Source of the DNA: Patescibacteria group bacterium
GTDB taxonomy: Bacteria; Patescibacteriota; Minisyncoccia; Phycocordibacterales; UBA1006
NCBI GenBank assembly: GCA_020428585.1
Contig: JAGQMP010000033.1
Location: 1-14,795, forward strand
Reading direction: 5' to 3'
DNA length: 14,795 nucleotides
Part shown: one piece after another, positions 1 to 4,482 of the stretch
Numbering within the stretch: position 1 is the stretch's first letter
How the letters are laid out: every line of letters begins with the position of its first letter
The notes under the pieces: model-generated
Told to the model about the DNA's origin: nothing
Database searches by the model: none
Seen by the model: only the letters and a program-made list of their open reading frames with translations
Position numbers and translations under genes: made by a program

Positions 1-10
1 CGGTGAGCAT

Positions 11-56
11 AAAACGTCAGGTACCCAGCGCGAAAGCGTTGGGTACTTTTCGTTTT
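11..56. terminator. Strong intrinsic terminator, probably bidirectional
   Basis: A perfect 7-bp stem GTACCCA (21-27) with TGGGTAC (40-46) continues through GCGC/GCGT, including one G-T pair, into a GAAA tetraloop (32-35). A T-run follows at 47-50, and AAAACG (11-16) can pair with CGTTTT (51-56). The A-rich left side lets it work on the minus strand too. It probably ends a gene lying left of the window and insulates the structured RNA region that follows. Confidence 0.85.
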
Positions 57-61
57 ACTAT

Positions 62-234
62 TCCGGTAGGATTCGAAAAGAGGTGCGCCCGAAGGCTGGC
101 GCAAGCCAGAAGCACCGGCGGGGTCGAGACGATGAGCTCTAAGACGAATCTTTGATTCTAGTTGTGAGCCATCGTGGTGACCGAATCCTACCCGGGGAGC
201 CATAGAAAAGCCCTTGTAGAAAAGGGTTTTTCTA
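62..234 (+). ncRNA. Candidate structured non-coding RNA (three-way junction plus terminator), family unknown
   Basis: No convincing ORF covers this stretch, but it folds well by eye on the plus strand. P1 is a 10-bp perfect helix, 66-75 with 182-191, extended by 65/192 and CC (63-64) with GG (194-195). P2 pairs GGTGC (82-86) with GCACC (112-116) and is capped by CTGGC (96-100) with GCCAG (105-109) around a GCAA tetraloop. P3 pairs CGATG (130-134) with CATCG (170-174), then GCTC (136-139) with GAGC (166-169), capped by GAATC-ttt-GATTC (146-158). A terminator hairpin follows at 203-234. A possible start signal is TACTAT at 56-61, with no good -35. I could not match it to tRNA, tmRNA, SRP RNA, 6S, RNase P or a riboswitch I know. 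It could instead be a palindromic intergenic repeat. The fold is seen; the RNA-gene status is inferred. Confidence 0.45.
203..234 (+). terminator. Intrinsic terminator of the structured RNA candidate
   Basis: A 13-bp stem, TAGAAAAGCCCTT (203-215) with AAGGGTTTTTCTA (222-234), contains one G-T pair and a 6-nt loop. The T-run lies inside the 3' arm, as in other terminators of this window. Confidence 0.75.
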
Positions 235-261
235 GTGAAGCAGGACAAGTTTCAGAACTTT

Positions 262-270
262 TGGTATGAT
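262..270 (+). promoter_or_regulatory. Extended -10 promoter TGG-TATGAT, leaderless start
   Basis: TGGTATGAT ends 7 nt before the ATG at 278. It overlaps an upstream in-frame ATG at 266, so that ATG would not be in the transcript. This decides the start for the first gene. Confidence 0.6.
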
Positions 271-277
271 TTTTGAT

Positions 278-754
278 ATGGAGAAACCCAAGTTAGAAAA
301 AATAAATATAAATGACCTAGAAATAGTAAAAAAAATATCTGTTTTAAATACTGTAGAAGGTAAAGAAGATTTTGTAAATGATTTTATTAATGACTTAGTA
401 AATTTAGTAGAAAAATCTAACACTAAAGATATTTCAAATATTGGTCGAAAACTACAAGAAAAATATGGTTCAGATTTGTTTGATGTAGGTGGTTTTCCTT
501 ATGAAGCATTTATTGATAACATAAAAAAAGCTCAGGTAGTAGGTGTTCTTGTCGAAGCATTAGAAAAAAAATTACCTCAACAACAGGCAGAATATGTTAT
601 CCATATACTAATGAAAATAAGTGAGGATGCTGGTGAAAGAGAAACCCTCTGGTTTAATGAGGACGGCAGGGTAGTCGGTCAAACCCACGGAATACATTTT
701 AATCAAAAAAAACTAGAAGAAAATAAACAAGAATTTTTAGATTCACTTGAGTAG
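278..754 (+). CDS. Hypothetical protein, AT-rich orphan, 158 aa
   Basis: I do not recognise this protein. It is soluble and charged, with no signal peptide or membrane segment. It begins with a Lys/Glu-rich helix, has a stretch with several Gly and aromatic residues near the middle (around YGSDLFDVGGFPYEAF), a predicted helical region (VVGVLVEALEKKLPQQQAEYVIHILMK split around QQQ), and a C-terminal part with Trp and His residues (LWFNEDG, THGIHF) that could be a small folded domain. An ATG at 266 is also in frame, but the -10 box TATGAT covers it, so 278 is preferred. The gene is clearly richer in A/T than gyrB or ung and is framed by a short inverted repeat, which suggests recent acquisition. 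It is transcribed alone, with a possible terminator at 820-855. Confidence 0.7.
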   Translation: MEKPKLEKININDLEIVKKISVLNTVEGKEDFVNDFINDLVNLVEKSNTKDISNIGRKLQEKYGSDLFDVGGFPYEAFIDNIKKAQVVGVLVEALEKKLPQQQAEYVIHILMKISEDAGERETLWFNEDGRVVGQTHGIHFNQKKLEENKQEFLDSLE

Positions 755-819
755 TTTTCTAATTCCCTTTTGATAACAGTCTGGTCTAAAGTTCTGAACT
801 TGTATGCAAGCTGGAGCTC

Positions 820-855
820 GCAAAGAAAAAAGCAACAATACGCTGTTTTTTCTTG
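820..855. terminator. Possible A/T-rich terminator hairpin
   Basis: AAGAAAAAA (823-831) pairs with TTTTTTCTT (846-854), closed by GC/GC with one bulge, around a 14-nt loop. It could end the gene at 278-754 and lies just upstream of the next promoter. It is weaker than the other terminators because its stem is almost all A-T. Confidence 0.4.
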
Positions 856-862
856 CTACAAT
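854..862 (+). promoter_or_regulatory. Extended -10 promoter TGC-TACAAT, leaderless start
   Basis: The hexamer ends 6 nt before the ATG at 869, placing the transcription start on or next to the start codon. It excludes the longer in-frame reading that would begin at 770. Confidence 0.6.
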
Positions 863-868
863 ACCCCT

Positions 869-1315
869 ATGAAAACCATCATCCTGAAAGGTCAATGGAT
901 TATCAAGGCACCGCTTCCTAAGGTCTTTACCATCATCACTGACTTTGAGAAATTTCCGGAATATTTTCCCAAGGTCGCTGAATCTGTAGTAATCACAGGG
1001 CGTGAAGGAAATCACCTCGAGATAACGGCGACGGTGAAATCATTCGGTCGCGTCTTTCCGGTCAGCATGAAGACCGAGATCCTGCCAGGAAGGGGATTTA
1101 TATCCGACAACCAAAGCCCGGTCTTCGGAACCTCTGGTCACGAGGAATTATTACTTTCCGAGGTTTTAAAGGGAACAATGATCGACTACACCTACCAGGT
1201 TTCGATTCATAAACCCTGGCTTCGGTTGGTCGCCACACCCTTTATTAAATGGTTCGCTATGTGGTCCTGGAAACGCGCGGTGATTGATAAGCTGCGAAGA
1301 ATAGTAGAGAGGTAA
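869..1315 (+). CDS. SRPBCC / START-like (COQ10-type, polyketide cyclase) family protein, 148 aa
   Basis: The protein matches the small helix-grip SRPBCC fold that binds lipids or other hydrophobic ligands in a deep pocket. The N-terminus IIKAPLPKVFTIITDFEKFP has the family's opening pattern: a first strand, then a helix with the 'V-IITDFEKFPEYFP' signature seen in Coq10/RatA-type proteins. Beta strands follow (AESVVITG, HLEITATVK, VFPVSMKTEIL, MIDYTYQVSI). The C-terminal long amphipathic helix (about residues 118-146) ends in basic residues. The ligand is unknown; with no quinone pathway visible, a lipid role is only a guess. Length is typical for a one-domain member. A longer frame opens at 770, but the -10 box and domain start favour 869. 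Confidence 0.75.
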   Translation: MKTIILKGQWIIKAPLPKVFTIITDFEKFPEYFPKVAESVVITGREGNHLEITATVKSFGRVFPVSMKTEILPGRGFISDNQSPVFGTSGHEELLLSEVLKGTMIDYTYQVSIHKPWLRLVATPFIKWFAMWSWKRAVIDKLRRIVER

Positions 1316-1342
1316 TGCTAGATATCACAAAAGAAGAAAATA

Positions 1343-1370
1343 TTGACTAAGATATTATAAATGATATTCT
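1343..1370 (+). promoter_or_regulatory. Promoter TTGACT - 16 bp - TATTCT (extended -10)
   Basis: The -35 TTGACT (1343-1348) and the -10 TATTCT (1365-1370), preceded by TGA, are separated by 16 bp. The predicted leader before the ATG at 1411 is about 34 nt and contains no Shine-Dalgarno sequence. Confidence 0.55.
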
Positions 1371-1410
1371 TTATCTAAATAACTCATAATTTACTAAAAA
1401 TATTTTTGCA

Positions 1411-1701
1411 ATGGATAAAACAGTCAATTCAAAAGAAAGCCCTGGATATCAAAGCATTTTTGATTTCATAGATAAAAATCCTAAAAAGCGTGTAGATGGG
1501 TTTCCGTTTCAGGTAGGATTTCCGAAACTATATGGAGGCAAAAAATACAACATTATCACGGTGTCAGGAGAATTGTTAAATGCAATCGTGGATGATTCTC
1601 GTGAGTTCATGTCTGAAGGTCTTGAATGGAAGACTAAACAAGGAAACAAAACACAAGCAGCTGTTGCCGCTTGGCAGTTAATAGAGGAACCTGTTATATA
1701 A
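1411..1701 (+). CDS. Hypothetical protein, 96 aa
   Basis: I do not recognise this family. The protein is small, soluble and slightly basic at its N-terminus, with KNPKKRVDGFPFQVGFPKLYGGKKYN rich in Lys, Gly and aromatics, then two probable strands (NIITVSGELL) and a helix ending in AAVAAWQLIEEPVI. It has no signal peptide, membrane segment or metal motif. It stands alone, with its own promoter and a perfect palindromic terminator overlapping its last codons. The compact gene borders and ordinary codon use support it as a real gene, but the function is unknown. Confidence 0.6.
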   Translation: MDKTVNSKESPGYQSIFDFIDKNPKKRVDGFPFQVGFPKLYGGKKYNIITVSGELLNAIVDDSREFMSEGLEWKTKQGNKTQAAVAAWQLIEEPVI

Positions 1702-1716
1702 CAGGTTCTCTTTTTA
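1687..1716 (+). terminator. Perfect-palindrome terminator overlapping a stop codon
   Basis: GAACCTGTTAT (1687-1697) and ATAACAGGTTC (1698-1708) form a 22-nt perfect palindrome, followed by TCTTTTT. The TAA stop of the preceding gene is at 1699-1701, inside the hairpin. Confidence 0.75.
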
Positions 1717-1740
1717 CAAAAAAGATATCTTTTACGAATT

Positions 1741-1749
1741 TGATATAAT
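1741..1749 (+). promoter_or_regulatory. Extended -10 promoter TGA-TATAAT, leaderless start
   Basis: A consensus TATAAT with an upstream TGA ends 7 nt before the ATG at 1757. No clear -35 is visible. Confidence 0.65.
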
Positions 1750-1756
1750 AAGGTTC

Positions 1757-1960
1757 ATGCAAAAAATCGCCACCCGAATCTTTATCTACTCATCGATTAC
1801 TTTTGGCCTTATTGGTATGGCTATTGTATTGACCGCTTCTGGATCAGATACGTCCGACACCGTCCTTGATCAAGTATTAATCAGGCTGCTCTTTGCGACG
1901 GTGTTTGTTATTCTGCCTTCCTTTGCGTTGAGTCTCGCTGGTAAGTATTTAAAGCGATAA
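1757..1960 (+). CDS. Small membrane protein, two transmembrane helices, 67 aa
   Basis: The sequence shows a basic start (MQKIATR), a first hydrophobic helix (about residues 8-27, IFIYSSITFGLIGMAIVLTA), a short polar loop with Ser, Asp and Thr (about 28-37), and a second helix (about 40-62, VLIRLLFATVFVILPSFALSL), ending in basic AGKYLKR. By the positive-inside rule both ends should be cytoplasmic. No catalytic motif is present and I do not recognise a family. It is a single-gene unit with its own -10 box and a terminator over its stop codon. It could be a small accessory membrane protein, but nothing nearby shows a partner. Confidence 0.65.
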   Translation: MQKIATRIFIYSSITFGLIGMAIVLTASGSDTSDTVLDQVLIRLLFATVFVILPSFALSLAGKYLKR

Positions 1961-1979
1961 ATCGCTTTTATTTTTTATT
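1951..1979 (+). terminator. Terminator overlapping the stop codon
   Basis: AAAGCGAT (1951-1958) pairs with ATCGCTTT (1961-1968), leaving a 2-nt centre that would open in RNA, followed by a T-rich tract. The stop TAA at 1958-1960 lies inside it. Confidence 0.7.
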
Positions 1980-1994
1980 TGATGAAGGGAGGAT

Positions 1995-2000
1995 TATAAT
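1995..2000 (+). promoter_or_regulatory. -10 promoter TATAAT, near-leaderless start
   Basis: TATAAT ends 8 nt before the ATG at 2009. The purine-rich AAGGGAGG (1985-1992) looks like a Shine-Dalgarno sequence but lies upstream of the -10 box, so it would not be transcribed from this promoter. Confidence 0.6.
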
Positions 2001-2008
2001 AGTGTTAT

Positions 2009-2599
2009 ATGAAAAAACTCTTTTTGTTAATTATCGGTATTGGACTAGTGGTTTTGTTTGTTAGCTATAGCAAAAAAGATACCCTTGAACCTTTGGAATC
2101 CGCGATTATAGAGCAAAGCACCGAAGAAGTAGCAATAAAAGAAACATCTAATGATGAGCCAACCAACCAAGAACTAGTATCAGATAATTATTACCTTGGT
2201 GGTTTGGATGCTGGTTTTGTATCAATGACATTGGCTAAATATTCTCCGCTCACTACCGAGGAGGAAAAACGAGCGATCTCCCAAGACTTTTATGGGGCAC
2301 CAAATGACCTGCCCGCGTCCCGATATTTCGTCATTGCTGACAAACTCACTTGTACTCGAGTTGTGAACAGTGACAGTATCGTGGATTGTACCGTCGTCTA
2401 TCCTGGTACGGATATGGAATTTTTCATGAGTAGCGAAGATTCGGCGCGCTTGTTTGTTATTCTTGGTGATCTCTCTTTGGCAACAAATGGTAGTATCTAC
2501 GTCAGCCAGATTAACTGTAGCGTTGACGACTATGCGGTACAAACGTCAGCAGCGAATAACATTCAAGGCTTTGATTGTGATCTGATTATTGAATCATGA
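2009..2599 (+). CDS. Exported or membrane-anchored hypothetical protein with four cysteines, 196 aa
   Basis: The N-terminus MKK plus a hydrophobic segment (about residues 4-20) is a signal peptide or membrane anchor. There is no lipobox Cys, so anchoring by an uncleaved helix is likely. An acidic, Glu/Thr/Asn-rich linker follows (about 24-60), then a compact extracytoplasmic domain. Cysteines at 115, 127, 170 and 190 could make two disulfides, consistent with an exposed location. I do not recognise the domain; the spacing TCT...DCT and NCS...FDCD resembles small secreted disulfide-rich modules only in general form. Its stop overlaps the ATG of the next gene in the ATGA arrangement, so the two are likely co-translated. 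Confidence 0.7.
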   Translation: MKKLFLLIIGIGLVVLFVSYSKKDTLEPLESAIIEQSTEEVAIKETSNDEPTNQELVSDNYYLGGLDAGFVSMTLAKYSPLTTEEEKRAISQDFYGAPNDLPASRYFVIADKLTCTRVVNSDSIVDCTVVYPGTDMEFFMSSEDSARLFVILGDLSLATNGSIYVSQINCSVDDYAVQTSAANNIQGFDCDLIIES

Positions 2600-2859
2600 T
2601 GCAAGGATTGAAAAAGGGAACGGTACATTCTCTTCCTTCTGATCTTGCTGTAGCCCTCACACAAACTGTTCAGTACCTTGATTTATGGAATGATCTCACG
2701 CCCTTAGGCCGGAACGAATTTATTTGCTGGATTACCAGTGCCAAATTACCCGAGACAAGAACTCGTAGAATCAAGCGCACCATTGAAGAACTTACCGAAG
2801 GGAAGCGGCGTCCCTGTTGTTGGGCTGGCTGTCCGCATAGGGTAAAAAATGGTCGTTAA
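2596..2859 (+). CDS. YdeI/OmpD-associated (OmdA-type) family protein, short form, 87 aa
   Basis: The C-terminal two thirds match the OmdA domain of the YdeI/OmpD-associated ('bacteriocin-protection') family. Family marks are the helix LTPLGRNEFICWITSAK, the basic helix PETRTRRIKRTIEELTEGKR (about residues 52-71) and the ending RPCCWAGCPHR (C74, C75, C79, H81). Many family members carry an extra N-terminal DUF1905 domain, which is absent here. The biochemical role of the family is not settled. Two ATGs are available, 2596 and 2599; the first overlaps the previous stop (ATGA), indicating translational coupling to the exported Cys protein. That pairing may hint at a shared stress function, but this is inference. 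Confidence 0.75.
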   Translation: MMQGLKKGTVHSLPSDLAVALTQTVQYLDLWNDLTPLGRNEFICWITSAKLPETRTRRIKRTIEELTEGKRRPCCWAGCPHRVKNGR

Positions 2860-2874
2860 TAGAGTTGCTTGGTA

Positions 2875-2883
2875 TGTTACAAT
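2875..2883 (+). promoter_or_regulatory. Extended -10 promoter TGT-TACAAT
   Basis: This is the best promoter match in front of the VOC gene. It leaves a leader of roughly 25 nt before the ATG at 2916, with no Shine-Dalgarno sequence. Confidence 0.5.
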
Positions 2884-2915
2884 AAGTTCGTTAGTTTAAT
2901 TTAGAATTTTCTTTT

Positions 2916-3350
2916 ATGAACAATATGACCAACAATGCTATCGTGCACTTTGAAATCCCGGCGGATGATGTTGTACGCGCCAAAGAGTTTTATCAAAAAT
3001 CATTTGGCTGGACCTTTAGTGAGTTTCCAATGCCCGAAGGCAGCTCGACTGGCGGAGAACCTTATTATGGTGTGATCACCACCCCGATGGGTGAAGATCA
3101 CATGCCAACTAAACCTGGCGAGATTAATGGAGGGCTCATGAAGCGTATGCAACCCGGACAACCGATGATGAGCTACCTCAACGTAGAAGACATTGACGCG
3201 GCTCTCAAGGCAGTCGTGAAAAATGGTGGTCAGGTATGTATGCCAAAGACCGAGATCGCGCCGGGTATGGGGTGGATCGCCTGTTTCAATGATACTGAAG
3301 GAAACATGCTTGGTATGCACCAGCGACCAGAGGATGTCCCACAGGGATAA
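2916..3350 (+). CDS. VOC superfamily (glyoxalase / bleomycin-resistance-like) protein, 144 aa
   Basis: Two beta-alpha-beta-beta-beta modules are visible. The first opens with AIVHFEIPADDVVRAKEFYQ and FGWTF, the usual 'H-F-E-I...D-RA-FY---FGW' pattern. The second opens with MMSYLNVEDIDAALKAVVKNGG and closes with GWIACFNDTEGNMLGMHQ, like the family's 'D-EGN-FGL-Q' ending. His11 and Glu-containing ends fit a metal-binding site, though substrate cannot be read from the sequence. This subgroup is often annotated only as 'VOC family protein'. An internal ATG at 2925 (MTNNAIV) would also give an intact domain. The gene is single, with its own promoter, and ends at a terminator shared with the convergent receiver gene. 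Confidence 0.85.
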   Translation: MNNMTNNAIVHFEIPADDVVRAKEFYQKSFGWTFSEFPMPEGSSTGGEPYYGVITTPMGEDHMPTKPGEINGGLMKRMQPGQPMMSYLNVEDIDAALKAVVKNGGQVCMPKTEIAPGMGWIACFNDTEGNMLGMHQRPEDVPQG

Positions 3351-3385
3351 ATCAAAAAACTGAGGTTCATCCTCAGTTTTTTGAT
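3351..3385. terminator. Bidirectional terminator between convergent VOC and receiver genes
   Basis: A perfect 15-bp stem, ATCAAAAAACTGAGG (3351-3365) with CCTCAGTTTTTTGAT (3371-3385), has a 5-nt loop and T-runs on both strands. The receiver gene's stop codon (3373-3375) sits inside it. Confidence 0.9.
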
Positions 3386-3765
3386 GGTGCGACTTGTAAA
3401 AGAGCTTGGACGCGTTTTACGATTTCTTCAAGAGGAGTGTTTACTTTCAAAAAATATGAAGTCTTTCCATCTTCTGATACTTCGCAAATGCTTTCGGTAT
3501 CGGCGACATTGGTGAGGACGAATACGGGTAGATCTTTGGTATCTTCGTGATTTCTAATATTTTTTAATACCTCTTTACCATCTACCTGAGGTAACACGAT
3601 ATCCAAAATTACTACATCAGGATTGACTTCATGAACCTTGGTAATGGCGGTCACCCCGTCTTGCGCAATCGTCACCTGAAGGCCGGCTCCTTCGAGCTTT
3701 TCACGAAGGGCATTGGTGAGAGGAGTATCGTCCTCAATGATGATGACGTTTTTAATAGTGTACAT
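3373..3765 (-). CDS. Single-domain response regulator (CheY-like receiver), 130 aa
   Basis: This is a stand-alone receiver that would take a phosphoryl group from a histidine kinase and signal by protein contact, as no DNA-binding or enzymatic output domain follows. The acidic pocket is E11-D12-D13, the phospho-acceptor is D55 in VVILDIVLP, the switch residue is T85 in VFVLTN, and the conserved lysine is K107 in YFLKVN. The usual K-P is replaced by K-V here, and GKTSYFLK carries the expected beta5. A longer frame to 3828 would add 21 residues overlapping the promoter, so 3765 is the better start. It diverges from a type IV pseudopilin gene, and CheY-like proteins are known partners of pilus motility systems, but a link here is inference. 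No kinase is in the window. Confidence 0.9.
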   Translation of the reverse strand: MYTIKNVIIIEDDTPLTNALREKLEGAGLQVTIAQDGVTAITKVHEVNPDVVILDIVLPQVDGKEVLKNIRNHEDTKDLPVFVLTNVADTESICEVSEDGKTSYFLKVNTPLEEIVKRVQALLQVAPSKN

Positions 3766-3811
3766 GATGGTGTGCTTAATGAATAAAAGCTTGTCTGTAT
3801 GTACTGAGGAA

Positions 3812-3841
3812 AGTATACCGATTTGCACCGTTGGCGGTCAA
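3812..3841 (-). promoter_or_regulatory. Promoter TTGACC - 18 bp - TATACT for the receiver gene
   Basis: On the minus strand the -35 TTGACC (3836-3841) and the -10 TATACT (3812-3817) are 18 bp apart, the best -35/-10 pair in the window. It leaves a leader of about 40 nt before the ATG at 3765. Confidence 0.7.
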
Positions 3842-3874
3842 TCCTGCTTTGTGGTGATGTCTTCAGCACTCTTG

Positions 3875-3880
3875 TATAAT
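3875..3880 (+). promoter_or_regulatory. -10 promoter TATAAT for the pseudopilin gene
   Basis: TATAAT ends 9 nt before the ATG at 3890 and supports that start over any upstream in-frame start. It lies just outside the divergent promoter of the receiver gene. Confidence 0.6.
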
Positions 3881-3889
3881 GGTAATCGT

Positions 3890-4447
3890 ATGAAGACATC
3901 TGCCCACGATAGGGGTTTTACGCTTATTGAACTTATGGTTGTTGTTTCGATTATTGGCACACTAGCGACGATTATTGTGACGTCATTAAACGAAGCGAGG
4001 GATCGAGCCCAGCGTGCGAATGCTTTGACTGAGTTATCAACCTTGCGTGATGCCTTCTTTGCTCTTGAGCTCGATACTAATGTCATGCCCGGCGGGCAAC
4101 CAGTAGGTACTTGTGCTGCTAATGACGAATATAGTACTAATCCAGCAAGCCCTGATTGTGGTGCTGGATTGATCTGTAACACGGCGCGGCTCTATCCGTC
4201 GGGCGCTACCTACACCTATCCATCATCGTGGGCTGGTCCTTATGTTTCAGAGGCAGCATTGACTGACCCCTGGGGTAATTATTATCTGTTTGATTATGAT
4301 GTTCATTGTGGAAGTGGCGCGAATGAAATTCCTAGTGAAAAATGTGGTGGTAATAGTGGCGAAGTCGTTGGGGTTACTACCGGTGGCCCTGATGGAGATT
4401 TCTTTACCTATACTGACAACGAGGTCGTCGTCGTGTGTGCACCATAG
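3890..4447 (+). CDS. Type IV pilin-like / GspG-type pseudopilin, 185 aa
   Basis: The class III signal is clear: a short basic leader MKTSAHDRG, cleavage expected after Gly9, then FTLIELMVVVSIIGTLATII with Glu at mature position 5 (E14). The hydrophobic N-terminal helix runs to about residue 35 and continues as a charged helix (NEARDRAQRANALTELSTLRDAF). The globular part has the DPWGNYY motif (126-132), which in GspG-type pseudopilins lies near the calcium-binding loop. Six cysteines (75, 90, 96, 140, 152, 183) could form three disulfides, more than usual. The product is expected to be processed by a prepilin peptidase and assembled into a pilus or type II-like pseudopilus at the cell surface. 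No other pilus gene is present, so it is an orphan minor or major pilin. Confidence 0.88.
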   Translation: MKTSAHDRGFTLIELMVVVSIIGTLATIIVTSLNEARDRAQRANALTELSTLRDAFFALELDTNVMPGGQPVGTCAANDEYSTNPASPDCGAGLICNTARLYPSGATYTYPSSWAGPYVSEAALTDPWGNYYLFDYDVHCGSGANEIPSEKCGGNSGEVVGVTTGGPDGDFFTYTDNEVVVVCAP

Positions 4448-4453
4448 CGATAT

Positions 4454-4482
4454 AATAAAAACACCAAGTCGGTGTTTTTATT
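4454..4482. terminator. Bidirectional terminator between convergent pseudopilin and ABC exporter genes
   Basis: A perfect 12-bp stem, AATAAAAACACC (4454-4465) with GGTGTTTTTATT (4471-4482), has a 5-nt loop. The ABC gene's TAA (4478-4480) is inside the right arm. Confidence 0.9.

Larger units (their letters stand above)
245..803. repeat. Inverted repeat pair flanking the first orphan gene
   Basis: ACAAGTTTCAGAACTT (245-260) and the reverse complement of AAGTTCTGAACTTGT (789-803) match except for one extra T in the left copy. The repeats lie just outside the gene at 278-754. Each copy is itself nearly palindromic, so they may be protein-binding sites as easily as ends of an inserted element. 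No target duplication was seen next to them. Confidence 0.4.

Noticed and set aside
128..150. Hammerhead-like core (CGATGAG...ACGAA)
   Set aside because: The invariant CTGATGA and GAAA boxes are not met, and the segment is used up in the P3 helix.
177..201. tRNA 3' end ('CCGAATCC...GAGCCA')
   Set aside because: The T-loop-like CCGAATC has no matching 5-bp T-stem and no D or anticodon arm fits upstream; the bases pair instead in the long P1 helix.
770..868. N-terminal extension of the SRPBCC gene
   Set aside because: It lacks domain similarity and is crossed by the -10 box TACAAT at 857-862, directly before the ATG at 869.
1985..1992. Shine-Dalgarno AAGGGAGG for the gene at 2009
   Set aside because: It is 16 nt or more from the ATG and lies upstream of the TATAAT box, so it would not be in the mRNA.
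3713..3889. Upstream extension of the pseudopilin
   Set aside because: It overlaps the divergent receiver gene and its promoter; a prepilin leader must be short and basic, as given by the ATG at 3890.
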